A stretch of DNA of 64,000 nucleotides from Lachnospiraceae bacterium (lineage in GTDB: Bacteria > Bacillota > Clostridia > Lachnospirales > Lachnospiraceae): assembly GCA_022791755.1 (NCBI GenBank), contig JAAVZR010000002.1:23267-87266 (forward strand), in the 5' to 3' direction. Both the position numbers and the translations under genes were made by a program. Below, one piece after another: positions 8,289 to 17,555 of the stretch; position 1 is the stretch's first letter; each line of letters begins with the position of its first letter. The notes below the pieces were generated by a model. That model was not told the DNA's origin, ran no database searches, and saw nothing but the letters and a program-made list of their open reading frames with translations.

Positions 8289-8876
8289 CTACTGTGAAGC
8301 CATCTTACACACTTTTATCTTATGTACCTCGATATCAAATAATGCCTGTACTGCCGCAGAGATTTCTGCCCGGACGCTGGCCCGGTCCCCACCCTCGCAG
8401 GCCACCACCACGCCTTCTACCTGAGGCATCACCTCGCCCGTCACAAAAGGCTGCTGGGACGCGCTTCCCCCCGTCAGTACGGTCTCCCGTTTCTCGCTGA
8501 CATCTGAATTATTTCTCACACCGCCCTGGGAGTCCGTCTCTCTCACCAGATTTTCCTGGCGGGAATAATCGCTCAGGACCATCTGTTCCGATGTGGTTTT
8601 TAATGTTACCATCACCTCGACCCTTCCCGCCCCCTCTACCTGGGATAAAAGCTCCGTCAGCCTTTTTTCCAGTTTTTTTTCATAATCGTTTATTCCGCCG
8701 CCGGTTTGATCTTTTTCTTCCATGCCGCTGTCCGTCTCCCCCTGCCCATTCTCCTTCCTCTCTCCCACCGGAACGAAAACGACCACGATCAAAAGGCCGG
8801 CTGCCAGCAGAAACATCCACCTGCGCGTACCCAGATCCTTCCAGAAATCCTTCCATGAAAAACGAATTCCTTTCAC
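8289..8876 (-). CDS. spoIIIAG: Stage III sporulation protein AG
   Basis: A 195-residue membrane-anchored ring protein of the SpoIIIA channel: one transmembrane segment at about residues 18-36, then a soluble ring-building domain including YEKKLEKRLTELLSQVEGAGRVEVMVTL and VEGVVVACEGG. Length and position, three bases after spoIIIAF and 21 before spoIIIAH, match the family. SpoIIIAG forms a large ring in the intermembrane space. Confidence 0.93.
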   Translation of the reverse strand: MKGIRFSWKDFWKDLGTRRWMFLLAAGLLIVVVFVPVGERKENGQGETDSGMEEKDQTGGGINDYEKKLEKRLTELLSQVEGAGRVEVMVTLKTTSEQMVLSDYSRQENLVRETDSQGGVRNNSDVSEKRETVLTGGSASQQPFVTGEVMPQVEGVVVACEGGDRASVRAEISAAVQALFDIEVHKIKVCKMASQ

Positions 8877-8879
8877 TCC

Positions 8880-9554
8880 TTATCCTCCTTCCGGATCCAC
8901 TACCACCTGCTCCCCGGTAAGTCCCAGGGCTGTTTCCAGCGCCCCTCTAAGCTGCTTTAGTCTCTCCGGCTGATTGGACTCTTCCAGGTCAGCCGCCCTG
9001 CTTCTCTCTGTTTCGGCCCCTGTTTCTGCCTCTTTTGCCGCCGTCCCTACGGTCTCTACCCGACGCACCGTCTCCACATGGCCGGCATCCTCTCCTTCCC
9101 CCTCCCTATGGTCCGTCTCCCGGTCTTTCACCGAGCCGCCGTCGCGGCCCGTCTCTTCCCGGACCCGAAGAAAGATTTCTTCTATCTGACCGCTTTCGTC
9201 CCAGCGCGCCGAATATTCTAAAAGCACAAAGCCGTACTCCTGCACCAGCGCCGTCAAAGGTCCCTTCAGCGCTGCTTCCCTCTTTTTCCGGGCTTCCTCC
9301 TTCCATTCTTTCGTATTTCCCCCTGTCAGACTCTCCACAAAATCTTCCGGCAGAAGGCTCTGCGGATCAAAGGAACCGCCCTGCAGGCCGGCGATCAGCG
9401 AAAGCACCGGCGATGCCGCCGTCACGATCACCACCGCCCCCAGAAACATCCGCATGTACTTCCTCCAGGTCCCTTCCGGTACGGCCTGAAGCGCGGCGCC
9501 TCCCAGTATCACCACCGCCGCCAGTCCATAAAGCCAGTCCGCTGCCTGTCTCAT
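8880..9554 (-). CDS. spoIIIAF: Stage III sporulation protein AF
   Basis: A 224-residue protein with two transmembrane helices at about residues 6-26 and 36-56 and a soluble domain containing ring-building-motif-like sequence (ALVQEYGFVLLEYSARWDE). A long charged insert rich in Glu, Arg and Thr (about 133-190) is poorly conserved. Assigned by order between spoIIIAE and spoIIIAG and by topology. The membrane partner of the SpoIIIA channel. Confidence 0.88.
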   Translation of the reverse strand: MRQAADWLYGLAAVVILGGAALQAVPEGTWRKYMRMFLGAVVIVTAASPVLSLIAGLQGGSFDPQSLLPEDFVESLTGGNTKEWKEEARKKREAALKGPLTALVQEYGFVLLEYSARWDESGQIEEIFLRVREETGRDGGSVKDRETDHREGEGEDAGHVETVRRVETVGTAAKEAETGAETERSRAADLEESNQPERLKQLRGALETALGLTGEQVVVDPEGG

Positions 9555-9613
9555 TCTCTCTGCTCCTCTCCCACTTCAACGGATCCCGTCTTCCCCATAA
9601 AGCAGCCCGGCCA

Positions 9614-10765
9614 TTATACGCTTCCCCGTCCCAGACAGGCGCAGGCCACCCCGATGGCTATGGCAAACAAGAGCATGGCCGTCCACAGCGCCTTAAAAAG
9701 CAGCCGGCTGCCGTCCCCCACCGCATCCACCGCAGCCAAAAGCCTCTTATCAGAAACCGGCTGTAAAAAAGCGGCCAGCCCCTGATACAAAAGCGTCAGA
9801 AAGCCAAGCTTTACCAAAGGTCCCAGGCAGACCAGCAATAGCGCCAGTAAGCCCGCCAGGCCAATGCTGTTTCGGATCAGGGCCGCCGTCCCCAGGGCCA
9901 TCTTCGCCGCGGCTTCCACACTGTTTCCCACTCCCGGAATCGCGCCGGCCAGCTTTAGAAAGACGCCGCCTCCGGCCGCATCCAGATATGGCAGCAAAAG
10001 CCCCTGCACCACCTGAAGGCCAATTACCGCGCCGGAACCGGCCTTCATGATCCAGATCACTCCCCGGCGTATCAGTCCCTGGAGTCTTGTCAGAAAATCC
10101 TCCGGCATGACTCCCTCCAGTATTTTAAGCGCCACGCATCCCTTGATTCCCGTGAGAACCACATGCTCATAGACCCACTGCATTCCTCCGATCATCAGCA
10201 CGGTTCCCTCATACATGGACGCCGCCGTCAGCTGTCCCTGGACGGCTACCGCCAGAAAAAAGACAGGAAGAAATGCCGACATCAGTCTCCCCGTGACCAG
10301 AAACGCTTTCCCCGCTACCGACATGGCCGAATGAAATGCCGCAAACAGCAGCACGGCCAGCGTCATATACATCACATAAAAGCCTGTCTCTGCCATCTGT
10401 CCATCGGGAAAGGCCCGGCTCAGATTTGTAAAAAAAGCACCCAGCACCGCAATGAGCAGTACTTGCCAGGCCACGCTCAGGCCATCCTCCATCTCTCCCA
10501 GGACGGCATCCCGGGCATATTTTACAAACAGTTCCCAGAAGCCGGTGAAATCTCCCTTTGCCAGACGTCCGGCCACCTCCCCAAAGGAGATCCGGTCTCT
10601 GCCCAGCACCTCGTTTAGGATCTGCTCCACAGCGCCAAAATCATAGGAGCCAAACTCCTCTTCCCATTCGTAATCTCCCTCCTCCCAGGACTCCGCAGCC
10701 AGCGCTCTCCCCCCGAAGACCAGACACAAAAACAGGCACACCGCCAGAACCGCCAGTCTTTTCAT
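9614..10765 (-). CDS. spoIIIAE: Stage III sporulation protein AE
   Basis: A 383-residue polytopic membrane protein with an N-terminal signal sequence (MKRLAVLAVCLFLCLVFGGRALAAE) and about seven further hydrophobic segments. Length matches SpoIIIAE (about 400). It is the largest membrane component of the mother-cell feeding channel. Its start overlaps the spoIIIAD stop by four bases, indicating coupled translation. Confidence 0.94.
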   Translation of the reverse strand: MKRLAVLAVCLFLCLVFGGRALAAESWEEGDYEWEEEFGSYDFGAVEQILNEVLGRDRISFGEVAGRLAKGDFTGFWELFVKYARDAVLGEMEDGLSVAWQVLLIAVLGAFFTNLSRAFPDGQMAETGFYVMYMTLAVLLFAAFHSAMSVAGKAFLVTGRLMSAFLPVFFLAVAVQGQLTAASMYEGTVLMIGGMQWVYEHVVLTGIKGCVALKILEGVMPEDFLTRLQGLIRRGVIWIMKAGSGAVIGLQVVQGLLLPYLDAAGGGVFLKLAGAIPGVGNSVEAAAKMALGTAALIRNSIGLAGLLALLLVCLGPLVKLGFLTLLYQGLAAFLQPVSDKRLLAAVDAVGDGSRLLFKALWTAMLLFAIAIGVACACLGRGSV

Positions 10766-11160
10766 ACGTTTGCATAGAGAAAGGAGCGGACCGTGTCCAG
10801 CAAAGCCAGAACCACCGGCACGCTGACCGACAGCACGGTAAGCTTTCCAAAGGTTTCAATCTGACCTGCCATTCCGCTGTAACCGGCGTCCTTACAGAGA
10901 CCGGAACAAAACTGTACCACATAGGTGATTCCCATCATTTTCAGAAGAGCCAGAATGTACGCCTCATCCACCGGCAGCTCCATCAAAAAACGCTCAAACA
11001 TCCTCACCAGGATTTCCAGCTTGGCCGTCATGTAAAAAGCGATAACCACCCCTGCCGCCAGGACCACATAAACCGCATACTCAGCCCGAAGCGATTTCAT
11101 CTGCACGGCCAAAAGCGCCGCCACGAGACCGATCATCCCCACCGCAATGATATCTGTCAT
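10762..11160 (-). CDS. spoIIIAD: Stage III sporulation protein AD
   Basis: A 132-residue membrane protein with about four hydrophobic helices (IIAVGMIGLVAALLAVQM at the start), matching SpoIIIAD (133 residues in Bacillus). Contains the family stretch YILALLKMMGITYVVQFCSGLCKDAG. Position between spoIIIAC and spoIIIAE is diagnostic. Confidence 0.94.
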   Translation of the reverse strand: MTDIIAVGMIGLVAALLAVQMKSLRAEYAVYVVLAAGVVIAFYMTAKLEILVRMFERFLMELPVDEAYILALLKMMGITYVVQFCSGLCKDAGYSGMAGQIETFGKLTVLSVSVPVVLALLDTVRSFLYANV

Positions 11161-11187
11161 ACCTGTCCTCCCGTCTTGCTTTGGATA

Positions 11188-11382
11188 TTACAGCGCAAAA
11201 AGATCCCGGATTGTCTCAAACAGCTCATATATGTAGGGGATCACCCAGTACAGAACCAGCAAAAGTCCGGCCAGACTCGTGAGGAACGCCTGTTCCTCCC
11301 GGCCGCTGTGCTTCAGAATCTGGCACAGCACCGAGACCAGGATCCCTACTGCCCCGATTCGGAATATCAGATTGATCGTCAT
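11188..11382 (-). CDS. spoIIIAC: Stage III sporulation protein AC
   Basis: A 64-residue protein with two transmembrane helices (residues about 4-22 and 33-55), the usual size of SpoIIIAC (68 in Bacillus). Contains LIFRIGAVGILVSVLCQILKHSGREEQ, split here as family-typical helix and loop. Lies between spoIIIAB and spoIIIAD. Confidence 0.93.
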   Translation of the reverse strand: MTINLIFRIGAVGILVSVLCQILKHSGREEQAFLTSLAGLLLVLYWVIPYIYELFETIRDLFAL

Positions 11383-11419
11383 CCTTGCCTCCCTATTTCA
11401 TTCTCCCTCCATCTGCGGG

Positions 11420-11941
11420 TCACAGAAGAAGGATCGCCAGGAAGCACCCGGCAAAGATTCCCAGATACCGGTACAGTCTTCCTTTCTCCTCCTGCCGCCC
11501 TTTTAAGCTCCGGATATGCTCCTGCCACTGGTCCAGAAAACGATACAGCACTTTAAGCTGTTCTTCCAGATCCAGCTGTCCCAGCTGCTGCCCCAGATAA
11601 AGCAGAAGCTCTGCCTCTTCCTGCAAAGGGCTGTCCTGCAAATAATCTCCCATCTCCTGGGACCACAGATTCTCAAAGCTTCCTCCGCAGGCATCCTCCA
11701 GCCGGACCGACACCCGTCTTAACAGAGACGGAAATCTTTCCCCGTCGTGGGAGGCGCTGCCCCCCGCAGCGCGCAGCGCCTCCCCCAGCGGCAGCTGGTG
11801 AAAACGGATTTCTCCTGTCAGCCTTTGCAGGCATCTTCCGATTCGGACACATTCCTCGATACGCTGTCCGTAACGCCAGGCCATCTGAAACCCCAGACCG
11901 CTGCAGGAAATCAAAACCAACAGGATTCCCACCGTCTTCAT
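11420..11941 (-). CDS. spoIIIAB: Stage III sporulation protein AB
   Basis: A 173-residue protein with an N-terminal hydrophobic anchor (GILLVLISCSGLGFQMA), a central helical domain similar to GspF-type platform proteins (CLQRLTGEIRFHQLPLGEAL), and a C-terminal hydrophobic tail (IFAGCFLAILLL). Works with the ATPase SpoIIIAA. Length matches the family (171 in Bacillus). Confidence 0.93.
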   Translation of the reverse strand: MKTVGILLVLISCSGLGFQMAWRYGQRIEECVRIGRCLQRLTGEIRFHQLPLGEALRAAGGSASHDGERFPSLLRRVSVRLEDACGGSFENLWSQEMGDYLQDSPLQEEAELLLYLGQQLGQLDLEEQLKVLYRFLDQWQEHIRSLKGRQEEKGRLYRYLGIFAGCFLAILLL

Positions 11942-12035
11942 TCCCTGTCCGCCTTTCTCCCCATTCTCACGTTCACTCCCCTAAAACAGTATATGGACAA
12001 GATCCGGAAATATGATAAAAGAAACGCACGGACGC

Positions 12036-12998
12036 TTAAGAAGGCCGTTTTCCCCTCCACAGCGTCCTCCCGTCCCGGCCGCAGACACGGTAGCTTATCC
12101 CCTCCTGCCCTCTCTCGATCAGCACGTATCGTTCAAATCTCTCCTCCCGCATCCAGCGGCCAAATACCGGACGTCCCTTCAGCTCCGACAGGTCTATGCC
12201 ATGAGCCGTCCCGATCAGACAGCAGCCGCAGTTCATGACATACTCCATGGCCCTGCAATCCTCCTCGCCGCCCACCTCGTCCACCGCGATGACCCGGGGG
12301 GACATGGACCGCACCAGCATCAGCATCCCCTCTGCCTTGGAACATCCGTCCAGCACATCGGTACGGCTTCCCAGATCATTCTGAGGCACTCCCTGGATGC
12401 AGGCCGCCAGCTCCGACCGCTCGTCCACCACTCCCACCGTGCAGCCCCGCTCCCCGTCCCCGTCGGACAGAATACGGATGATGTCCCGAAGCAGCGTCGT
12501 CTTACCCAGTCCCGGCGCAGACACCACCAGCGTATCGCACAACCGCCCCCTGTCCCACAGCCAGGGCACCACCTCCTGCCCGCAGCCGGGTACTTCTCTG
12601 GCAATGCGGATATTCAGAAAGGTCACCGGTGAGATCGTCTTCACTCTTCCATCCTCCATGACCACATGGCCTCCCAGACCCACCCGATGCCCGCCGGCAA
12701 CCGTCAGATATCCCTGGCGGATCTGGGATTCGAAGGCGTAGCGGGAATAGCTGCTCAGATAATCCATGGTCTCCCGCAGCTGTCCGGCCTCCACCGGACA
12801 GGCGTCCTTCCGGCCGCAAAACTGTCCCTCTTTCGATACAAAGAGAGGGAGCCCCCCATAGGTTACCGTCAGCGGACTGCCAATGCGCAGACGAATCTCC
12901 TCCAGCCTGTCATAATCCGGAGACAGCTTTTTAAAAATCTGTCGCAGGGAAACGGCCAGAACCCGCATGATCTGTTCTTCTCTTTGCGTATTGTTCAT
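12036..12998 (-). CDS. spoIIIAA: Stage III sporulation protein AA (secretion-type ATPase)
   Basis: A 320-residue cytoplasmic ATPase of the type II/IV secretion family that energises the SpoIIIA channel. Walker A APGLGKTTLLRD lies near residue 165, Walker B VIAVDEVGGEED near 240, and the start carries LEEIRLRIGSPLTV. First gene of the eight-gene spoIIIA operon; spoIIIAB follows after 94 bases. A sigma-E promoter is expected between 12999 and 13030; GCATATC upstream of CAATATAT is a weak match and is not listed separately. A terminator hairpin at 13030-13065 insulates it from the symporter gene. Confidence 0.96.
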   Translation of the reverse strand: MNNTQREEQIMRVLAVSLRQIFKKLSPDYDRLEEIRLRIGSPLTVTYGGLPLFVSKEGQFCGRKDACPVEAGQLRETMDYLSSYSRYAFESQIRQGYLTVAGGHRVGLGGHVVMEDGRVKTISPVTFLNIRIAREVPGCGQEVVPWLWDRGRLCDTLVVSAPGLGKTTLLRDIIRILSDGDGERGCTVGVVDERSELAACIQGVPQNDLGSRTDVLDGCSKAEGMLMLVRSMSPRVIAVDEVGGEEDCRAMEYVMNCGCCLIGTAHGIDLSELKGRPVFGRWMREERFERYVLIERGQEGISYRVCGRDGRTLWRGKRPS

Positions 12999-13029
12999 TC
13001 TTGTCCACCTCCTGCTTACAATATATTGA

Positions 13030-13065
13030 AAGAACAGCCCGGATATGCCTGGGCTGCTCTTTTTG
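13030..13065. terminator. Bidirectional-looking terminator upstream of spoIIIAA
   Basis: GAACAGCCC (13032-13040) pairs with GGGCTGCTC (13051-13059), one G-T pair, ten-base loop. T runs follow on the plus strand (TTTTT) and a weaker one on the minus (TTCTTTC). It most likely ends the symporter transcript entering from the right. Confidence 0.75.
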
Positions 13066-13072
13066 GATTTGT

Positions 13073-14482
13073 CTATTCTTCTGTTCCACGAAATCCCGGT
13101 CGGATATGAACATGACCGGCTTCATACCGCTTCAGAGCGCTGAGAACCTGCCCCCGCAGGAGGCACAGCGCGGTCAGATTGGGAATGGCCATGAGCGCGT
13201 TGCTTACATCTGCCAGCTTCCAGACCAGAGACAAAGGGGCCAGACTTCCCAACGTAATCGCCAGAGTGTACGCCGCTTTATAGGGAAGTACGGCACGGGG
13301 CCCCAGGAGATATTCCGTGGCCCGCTCCCCGTAATAGGACCATCCCACCAGGCTTCCGAAGGCAAACAGCGCCATACAGACAGCGATCAGCTCGTCGCCC
13401 CAGGGAAAGAAACGCCTGAAGCATCTCATGGTCAGCGCAGCGCCGTCCAGTCCCTCCACGCTCTGGGGAGAAGCCAGAGCCGTGGTCAGTATGACCAGAG
13501 CCGTCACGGTACACACCACGATCGTATCCACAAATACCTCAAAGATCCCCCACATCCCCTGTTCCACCGGCTCCTTCGTATCCGCCGCACTGTGAGCAAA
13601 GACGGAAGCCCCCAGTCCGGCTTCATTCGTAAAGACGCCCCTGGCCACGCCGGTGCGCATAGCCACAAGGATTCCGTAACCGGCTGCGCCCCCGATGGCC
13701 GGACGCAGGCGAAACGCCTCCCGCACAATCAGGCCAAAGGCCGCCGGAATCTGTCCTGCCTGACTGAAAAGAACCGCCATGGCGCTGCCCATGTAGAGAA
13801 TCACCATAAAAGGAACCAGACGCTCCGCAAAGGATCCGATCCGCCGGATTCCTCCCAAAAGCACGGCTCCCGTAACGGTCGCCGTAATCAGGCCCGTAAC
13901 AAAAGACGGGATCCCGAAAGCTTCCCGGAGGCTTTCGGACATAGAGTGAATCTGCGTGATATTGCCGCTGCCAAAGGAAGCCGTCATACAGAACAGGGCA
14001 AAACACACCGCCAGCCCCCTGGCATGCAGCCCCCTCTCCATATATGTCATGGGACCGCCACGATAATGCCCCTGTCCATCCTTCTCCCGGTAGAGAATTC
14101 CCAGCACTTTTTCCGCAAATCCAGTCATCATACCCACGAAAGCGCTGACCCACATCCAGAATACGGCCCCAGGACCACCGGCTGTGATGGCCGTGGCCAC
14201 TCCCACGATATTACCAGTGCCCACGGTGGCTGCCAGCGCCGTGCAGATCGACTGGCGTTCCGATATGCCGTCACGTCCCTCCCTCTCATCTGTGCCAGGA
14301 CGGATCAGCCTGCCCCAGGTACAGGAGAGCCACAGGGATAGTCTGCGAAACTGAAACCAGCCCGTCCTCCAGGAAAAATAAAACCCCGCAGCCAGAAATA
14401 ATACCAGCATACAGGGCAAATCCCACAATATTTTATTCAGCCAGTCCAGCGCTGCCGCCATACCTCCCATCATTCTGTCCAT
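13073..14482 (-). CDS. Alanine/glycine:cation symporter (AGCS family)
   Basis: A 469-residue polytopic membrane protein of the AGCS (DagA/AlsT) family, which imports alanine or glycine with Na+ or H+. Recognisable family segments include ATVGTGNIVGVATAITAGGPGAVFWMW, GPMTYMERGL and TNEAGLGASVFAHSAADTKEPVEQGMWGIFEVFVDT. About 11 hydrophobic helices. The ATG at 14482 (MDRMMGG) is chosen for the GAGGCGG just upstream; the earlier reading to 14569 adds a basic 29-residue leader that is not typical. Substrate is inferred. Confidence 0.92.
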   Translation of the reverse strand: MDRMMGGMAAALDWLNKILWDLPCMLVLFLAAGFYFSWRTGWFQFRRLSLWLSCTWGRLIRPGTDEREGRDGISERQSICTALAATVGTGNIVGVATAITAGGPGAVFWMWVSAFVGMMTGFAEKVLGILYREKDGQGHYRGGPMTYMERGLHARGLAVCFALFCMTASFGSGNITQIHSMSESLREAFGIPSFVTGLITATVTGAVLLGGIRRIGSFAERLVPFMVILYMGSAMAVLFSQAGQIPAAFGLIVREAFRLRPAIGGAAGYGILVAMRTGVARGVFTNEAGLGASVFAHSAADTKEPVEQGMWGIFEVFVDTIVVCTVTALVILTTALASPQSVEGLDGAALTMRCFRRFFPWGDELIAVCMALFAFGSLVGWSYYGERATEYLLGPRAVLPYKAAYTLAITLGSLAPLSLVWKLADVSNALMAIPNLTALCLLRGQVLSALKRYEAGHVHIRPGFRGTEE

Positions 14483-14589
14483 AGTCCGCCTCTCACGGCC
14501 CTCCGCAGGCGGATGACGCCTCCCGCCTGTCAGGCCCGTTTTCTCTCTTTCTCTATATTTACGGACCATGCCCGTAAAACAGAACTCTT

Positions 14590-15159
14590 TCAGAAAGAAA
14601 TCCGGATATATTTACTGTGGGCCGGCTCCGGCACCAGCATCCGGTAGATCTGCGACAGGGCCTTTCCCACCCTCTCGTCGTCCGCCGTACTCTTACAGGG
14701 CGCATACAGAATCTTATATTCCACGCCGAATGCCATCCCCCTCACCTGTGTCAGCCGCAGACCGCACTTTTCATAAAATGCGATCCGGCGTTCTCTGACA
14801 GAACGGTCCTCCTCTCCCTTTGCAAATGCCGGATTCTCCGATTCGATAATCAGGCCGGTCCGGTCTGTGCAAAACTCCCGCAGCCGCGCCATGGCTTTCT
14901 GCCCGAAGCCCTTTCCTCTCAGACCGTCAAGGACCGCATAGTAATCCAGCAGACAGAACTCTCTTTGTATGTCATCGCACAAAAAAGCATATGCCTTCAT
15001 CTGTCCCGTCTCATAAAATCCCAGACCGCGGTACAGACCTTCCTCGTATATCCGCCGGATTGTCCCAAAGGGCTTTCTCTCGTCTTTGGGAAAATCCTTT
15101 ACCAGATATGTATCGTAAATCTGCTCCATCTCTCCGATCTTCAGCTCTCTGATCTCCAT
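14590..15159 (-). CDS. GNAT-family N-acetyltransferase
   Basis: A 189-residue acetyl-CoA-dependent acetyltransferase-like protein. The GNAT core shows in FLLDYYAVLDGLRGKGFGQKAM-type sequence (beta4 and the RGKGFG acetyl-CoA loop) followed by an acidic helix and YEKCGL. Start at ATG 15159 because AGAGGTGAG precedes it; a GTG at 15168 is less likely. Substrate unknown. Transcribed away from the pilus-like locus. Confidence 0.85.
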   Translation of the reverse strand: MEIRELKIGEMEQIYDTYLVKDFPKDERKPFGTIRRIYEEGLYRGLGFYETGQMKAYAFLCDDIQREFCLLDYYAVLDGLRGKGFGQKAMARLREFCTDRTGLIIESENPAFAKGEEDRSVRERRIAFYEKCGLRLTQVRGMAFGVEYKILYAPCKSTADDERVGKALSQIYRMLVPEPAHSKYIRISF

Positions 15160-15269
15160 TCTTCTCACCTCTGATCCTTTTGTCCCCGTACGTCACGTCT
15201 GCTTACCCGAAACGCTATCATTATATCTTCTATTTTTTATGATTTCAACTCTTTCCTTCTCTCTTTTCC

Positions 15270-15280
15270 TGTGGTATACT
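15270..15280 (+). promoter_or_regulatory. Extended -10 promoter candidate for the pilus-like locus
   Basis: TGTGGTATACT: extended -10 (TGn) followed by TATACT at 15275-15280, about 65 bases before the lipoprotein ATG. No good -35. A short palindrome GTATC/GATAC follows in the leader. Confidence 0.5.
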
Positions 15281-15345
15281 AAACGCGTATCAAGATACCT
15301 GTTTTGTATCGTATTTTTCATGACATGCCTGTGAGGTGAACGATC

Positions 15346-16479
15346 ATGTCCCGATATCTGCGCGATTGTTTTCTGCAATCCTCTTCCTTATATAAGACGC
15401 ATGGTATGCGTCTTTTGTGCGTTATCCTCCCTGTGGCGCTGATTTTTTTGATTGGCTGTTCCTCACCCGATGAGATCACTCCCAGCACCACCGCCGTCAT
15501 AAACAGCGCGAACACCACGGATAAGCAATCCGTATCCTCCGTCACCGACACGGACCGTCCTCCGGGCGGCGTACGGGAGACCGACGGATCCGGTGCTTCC
15601 TCCCCGTCTGCGGACGGCACGTCTTCATCCCAGGATACCAGACCTCTGCGGGATAACACCCCCGTTGTACTCAGCCCGGAAGCCTCCGGCGATCATGTCT
15701 GGAACGGCAACGTCTTCGAGGCGGACCTGTCCCACACGGATCAGGGGTATATGATGATACGGTATACCGGCGAGTCTGATCTGATCCATGTGCAGATCAT
15801 AGGCCCTGATCAGGTTACATATTATTATTTTATCGCTCCCTCAAAGGACTACACGGTTTTGCCCTTTACGGCCGGGGACGGCAGCTATACGGTGCGGATT
15901 CTGGAACATCTGACCGGTACCAAATACGCGGTCCAGGACTCCGATACCATAGAGATCTCTCTGGAGAATGAGTTTCTCCCTTTCCTCTATCCCAACCAGT
16001 ATGTGGATTTCGATGAGGACACCCTGGCAGTCAAAAAGGCGGCGGAGCTGGCGGCTTCCTCCCACGAGGATCTGGACGTGGTCCAGGCTGTCTTTGACTA
16101 TGTCGTCGTCAATACCACTTACGATTACGATAAAGCAGATAATGTGGAGGCTCTGAGCCAGTCTCACTATGTTCCCACAGTGGATGAGACCTTCCAGACA
16201 CAGACCGGCATCTGCTTTGACTACGCGGCGCTGATGGTCGCCATGCTGCGCAGCCAGTCCATCCCGGCCCGGCTGGACATCGGCTATGCCATGGATATCT
16301 ACCATGCGTGGATCAGCGTCTACACGGAAGAGACCGGCTGGTTAAGCGGCCTGATCCAGTTTGACGGCCATGCCTGGACCCTCTTGGATCCCACGCTGGC
16401 CTCCACCAACAAGCAGAGCAAATCCAGCTACGAATATATGTCCGATACCAATCATTACGAAATCCAGAATGTGCACTGA
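15346..16479 (+). CDS. Transglutaminase-like lipoprotein at the head of the pilus-like locus
   Basis: A 377-residue exported protein. Signal sequence with lipobox LIGC (Cys38), a Ser/Thr/Asp-rich linker (about 40-115), a beta-rich domain (about 115-210) and a transglutaminase-like domain with the triad Cys290 (TGICFDYA), His320 (YHAWISV) and Asp348 (LLDPT). Such domains act as cysteine peptidases or cross-linkers outside the cell. GAGGTG lies seven bases before ATG 15346. ATG 15406 (codon 21), just before the hydrophobic core, is an alternative. It directly precedes pilC. Its role with the pilus-like genes is inference. Confidence 0.85.
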   Translation: MSRYLRDCFLQSSSLYKTHGMRLLCVILPVALIFLIGCSSPDEITPSTTAVINSANTTDKQSVSSVTDTDRPPGGVRETDGSGASSPSADGTSSSQDTRPLRDNTPVVLSPEASGDHVWNGNVFEADLSHTDQGYMMIRYTGESDLIHVQIIGPDQVTYYYFIAPSKDYTVLPFTAGDGSYTVRILEHLTGTKYAVQDSDTIEISLENEFLPFLYPNQYVDFDEDTLAVKKAAELAASSHEDLDVVQAVFDYVVVNTTYDYDKADNVEALSQSHYVPTVDETFQTQTGICFDYAALMVAMLRSQSIPARLDIGYAMDIYHAWISVYTEETGWLSGLIQFDGHAWTLLDPTLASTNKQSKSSYEYMSDTNHYEIQNVH

Positions 16480-16496
16480 GCACGGGAAGGGGTAAT

Positions 16497-17534
16497 ATGA
16501 ATCCACTGAACACACAGGAACTGATTTTTTTCTCAGAGCAGATGAATATGATTCTGCGCTCCGGCATATCGGCCCTGGAGGGCGTCACCATCATGGCGGA
16601 GGATGCCGGTGATGCACAGGGGGCTTCCCTGTTAAAGAAGATCTGCGAGAGCATGGAACAGGGAGAATCCTTCTGCCAGGCCCTGACCGGTACAAATGCC
16701 TTTCCTCCCTACTTCCTGCACATGACGGAGATCGGCGAGCAGTCCGGCCGGCTGGAGCAGGTCATGGAGGCGCTGGCCCGCTATTACAGGCAGCAGACGG
16801 AGATCTCCTCCGCCATCCGCAGCGCCGTCACCTATCCCCTGACCATGCTGGGCATGATGGCCGTCGTCATCATGGTCCTGATTATCAAGGTCATGCCCAT
16901 CTTTGACCAGGTGTTCCGCCAGCTGGGCGGCGGTCTGTCCGGCTTTTCCCTGGGGATCTTTCATCTCGGACAGCTTCTCAGCCGTTACAGTGCCGTTTTG
17001 GTGGGCCTGGTACTGCTCCTTGCTGTCCTGATCCTCTACTTTGCCGTCACCAAAACCGGCCGTGCCCGTTTCGGACAGCTCAGCGCCAGACTGCCTTTTA
17101 CCAAAAAGCTCTCGCTGAAAATCGCCACCTCCCGCTTTGCGGCCGGCATGTCCCTCTGCTTAAAGAGCGGCCTTGACACCGACCAGAGTCTGGAGATGGT
17201 GGCCCGACTTACTGATCACCCGATCCTTCAGGAGAAGACCGCCTTCTGCCGCAAAGCCCTGGAGGAAGACCACGATTTCGACAGTGCCATCACAAAGAGC
17301 GGTATTTTCTCCGGCATCCAGGCCCGCATGGTATCCATCGGCTTCAAAACTGGTTCCATGGACGAGGTCATGGAGAAAATCGCCGGTCAGTATGAGGAGG
17401 AAGCCACGGAAACCATCAGCCGGGCCATCTCCTTCGTGGAGCCTACGCTGGTAGCCCTGCTGTCGATCCTGGTAGGACTGATTCTGCTGTCTGTGATGCT
17501 GCCTCTTATGAGTATCATGTCCACTTTAGGATAA
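16497..17534 (+). CDS. pilC: Type IV pilus / type II secretion platform protein (PilC/GspF family)
   Basis: A 345-residue inner-membrane platform protein with two GspF domains (about residues 8-130 and 205-330) and three hydrophobic segments (about 115-140, 160-185, 310-335). Motifs include ALEGVTIMAEDAG, YFLHMTEIGEQSGRLEQVMEALARYY and the second-domain copy GIQARMVSIGFKTGSMDEVMEKIA. Platform proteins couple ATPase motion to pilin movement. Length is shorter than the common 400 because the N-terminal extension is missing, as in many Gram-positive systems. Confidence 0.9.
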   Translation: MNPLNTQELIFFSEQMNMILRSGISALEGVTIMAEDAGDAQGASLLKKICESMEQGESFCQALTGTNAFPPYFLHMTEIGEQSGRLEQVMEALARYYRQQTEISSAIRSAVTYPLTMLGMMAVVIMVLIIKVMPIFDQVFRQLGGGLSGFSLGIFHLGQLLSRYSAVLVGLVLLLAVLILYFAVTKTGRARFGQLSARLPFTKKLSLKIATSRFAAGMSLCLKSGLDTDQSLEMVARLTDHPILQEKTAFCRKALEEDHDFDSAITKSGIFSGIQARMVSIGFKTGSMDEVMEKIAGQYEEEATETISRAISFVEPTLVALLSILVGLILLSVMLPLMSIMSTLG

Positions 17535-17555
17535 TCAGAATAGGAAGTGATCCAT

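Noticed and set aside
12999..13029. Sigma-E promoter for spoIIIA
   Set aside because: Expected from biology, but the only candidate (GCATATC with CAATATAT) matches the -10 consensus poorly.
13001..14341. A 446-residue plus-strand open frame
   Set aside because: Antisense to the AGCS symporter with shadow-like composition.
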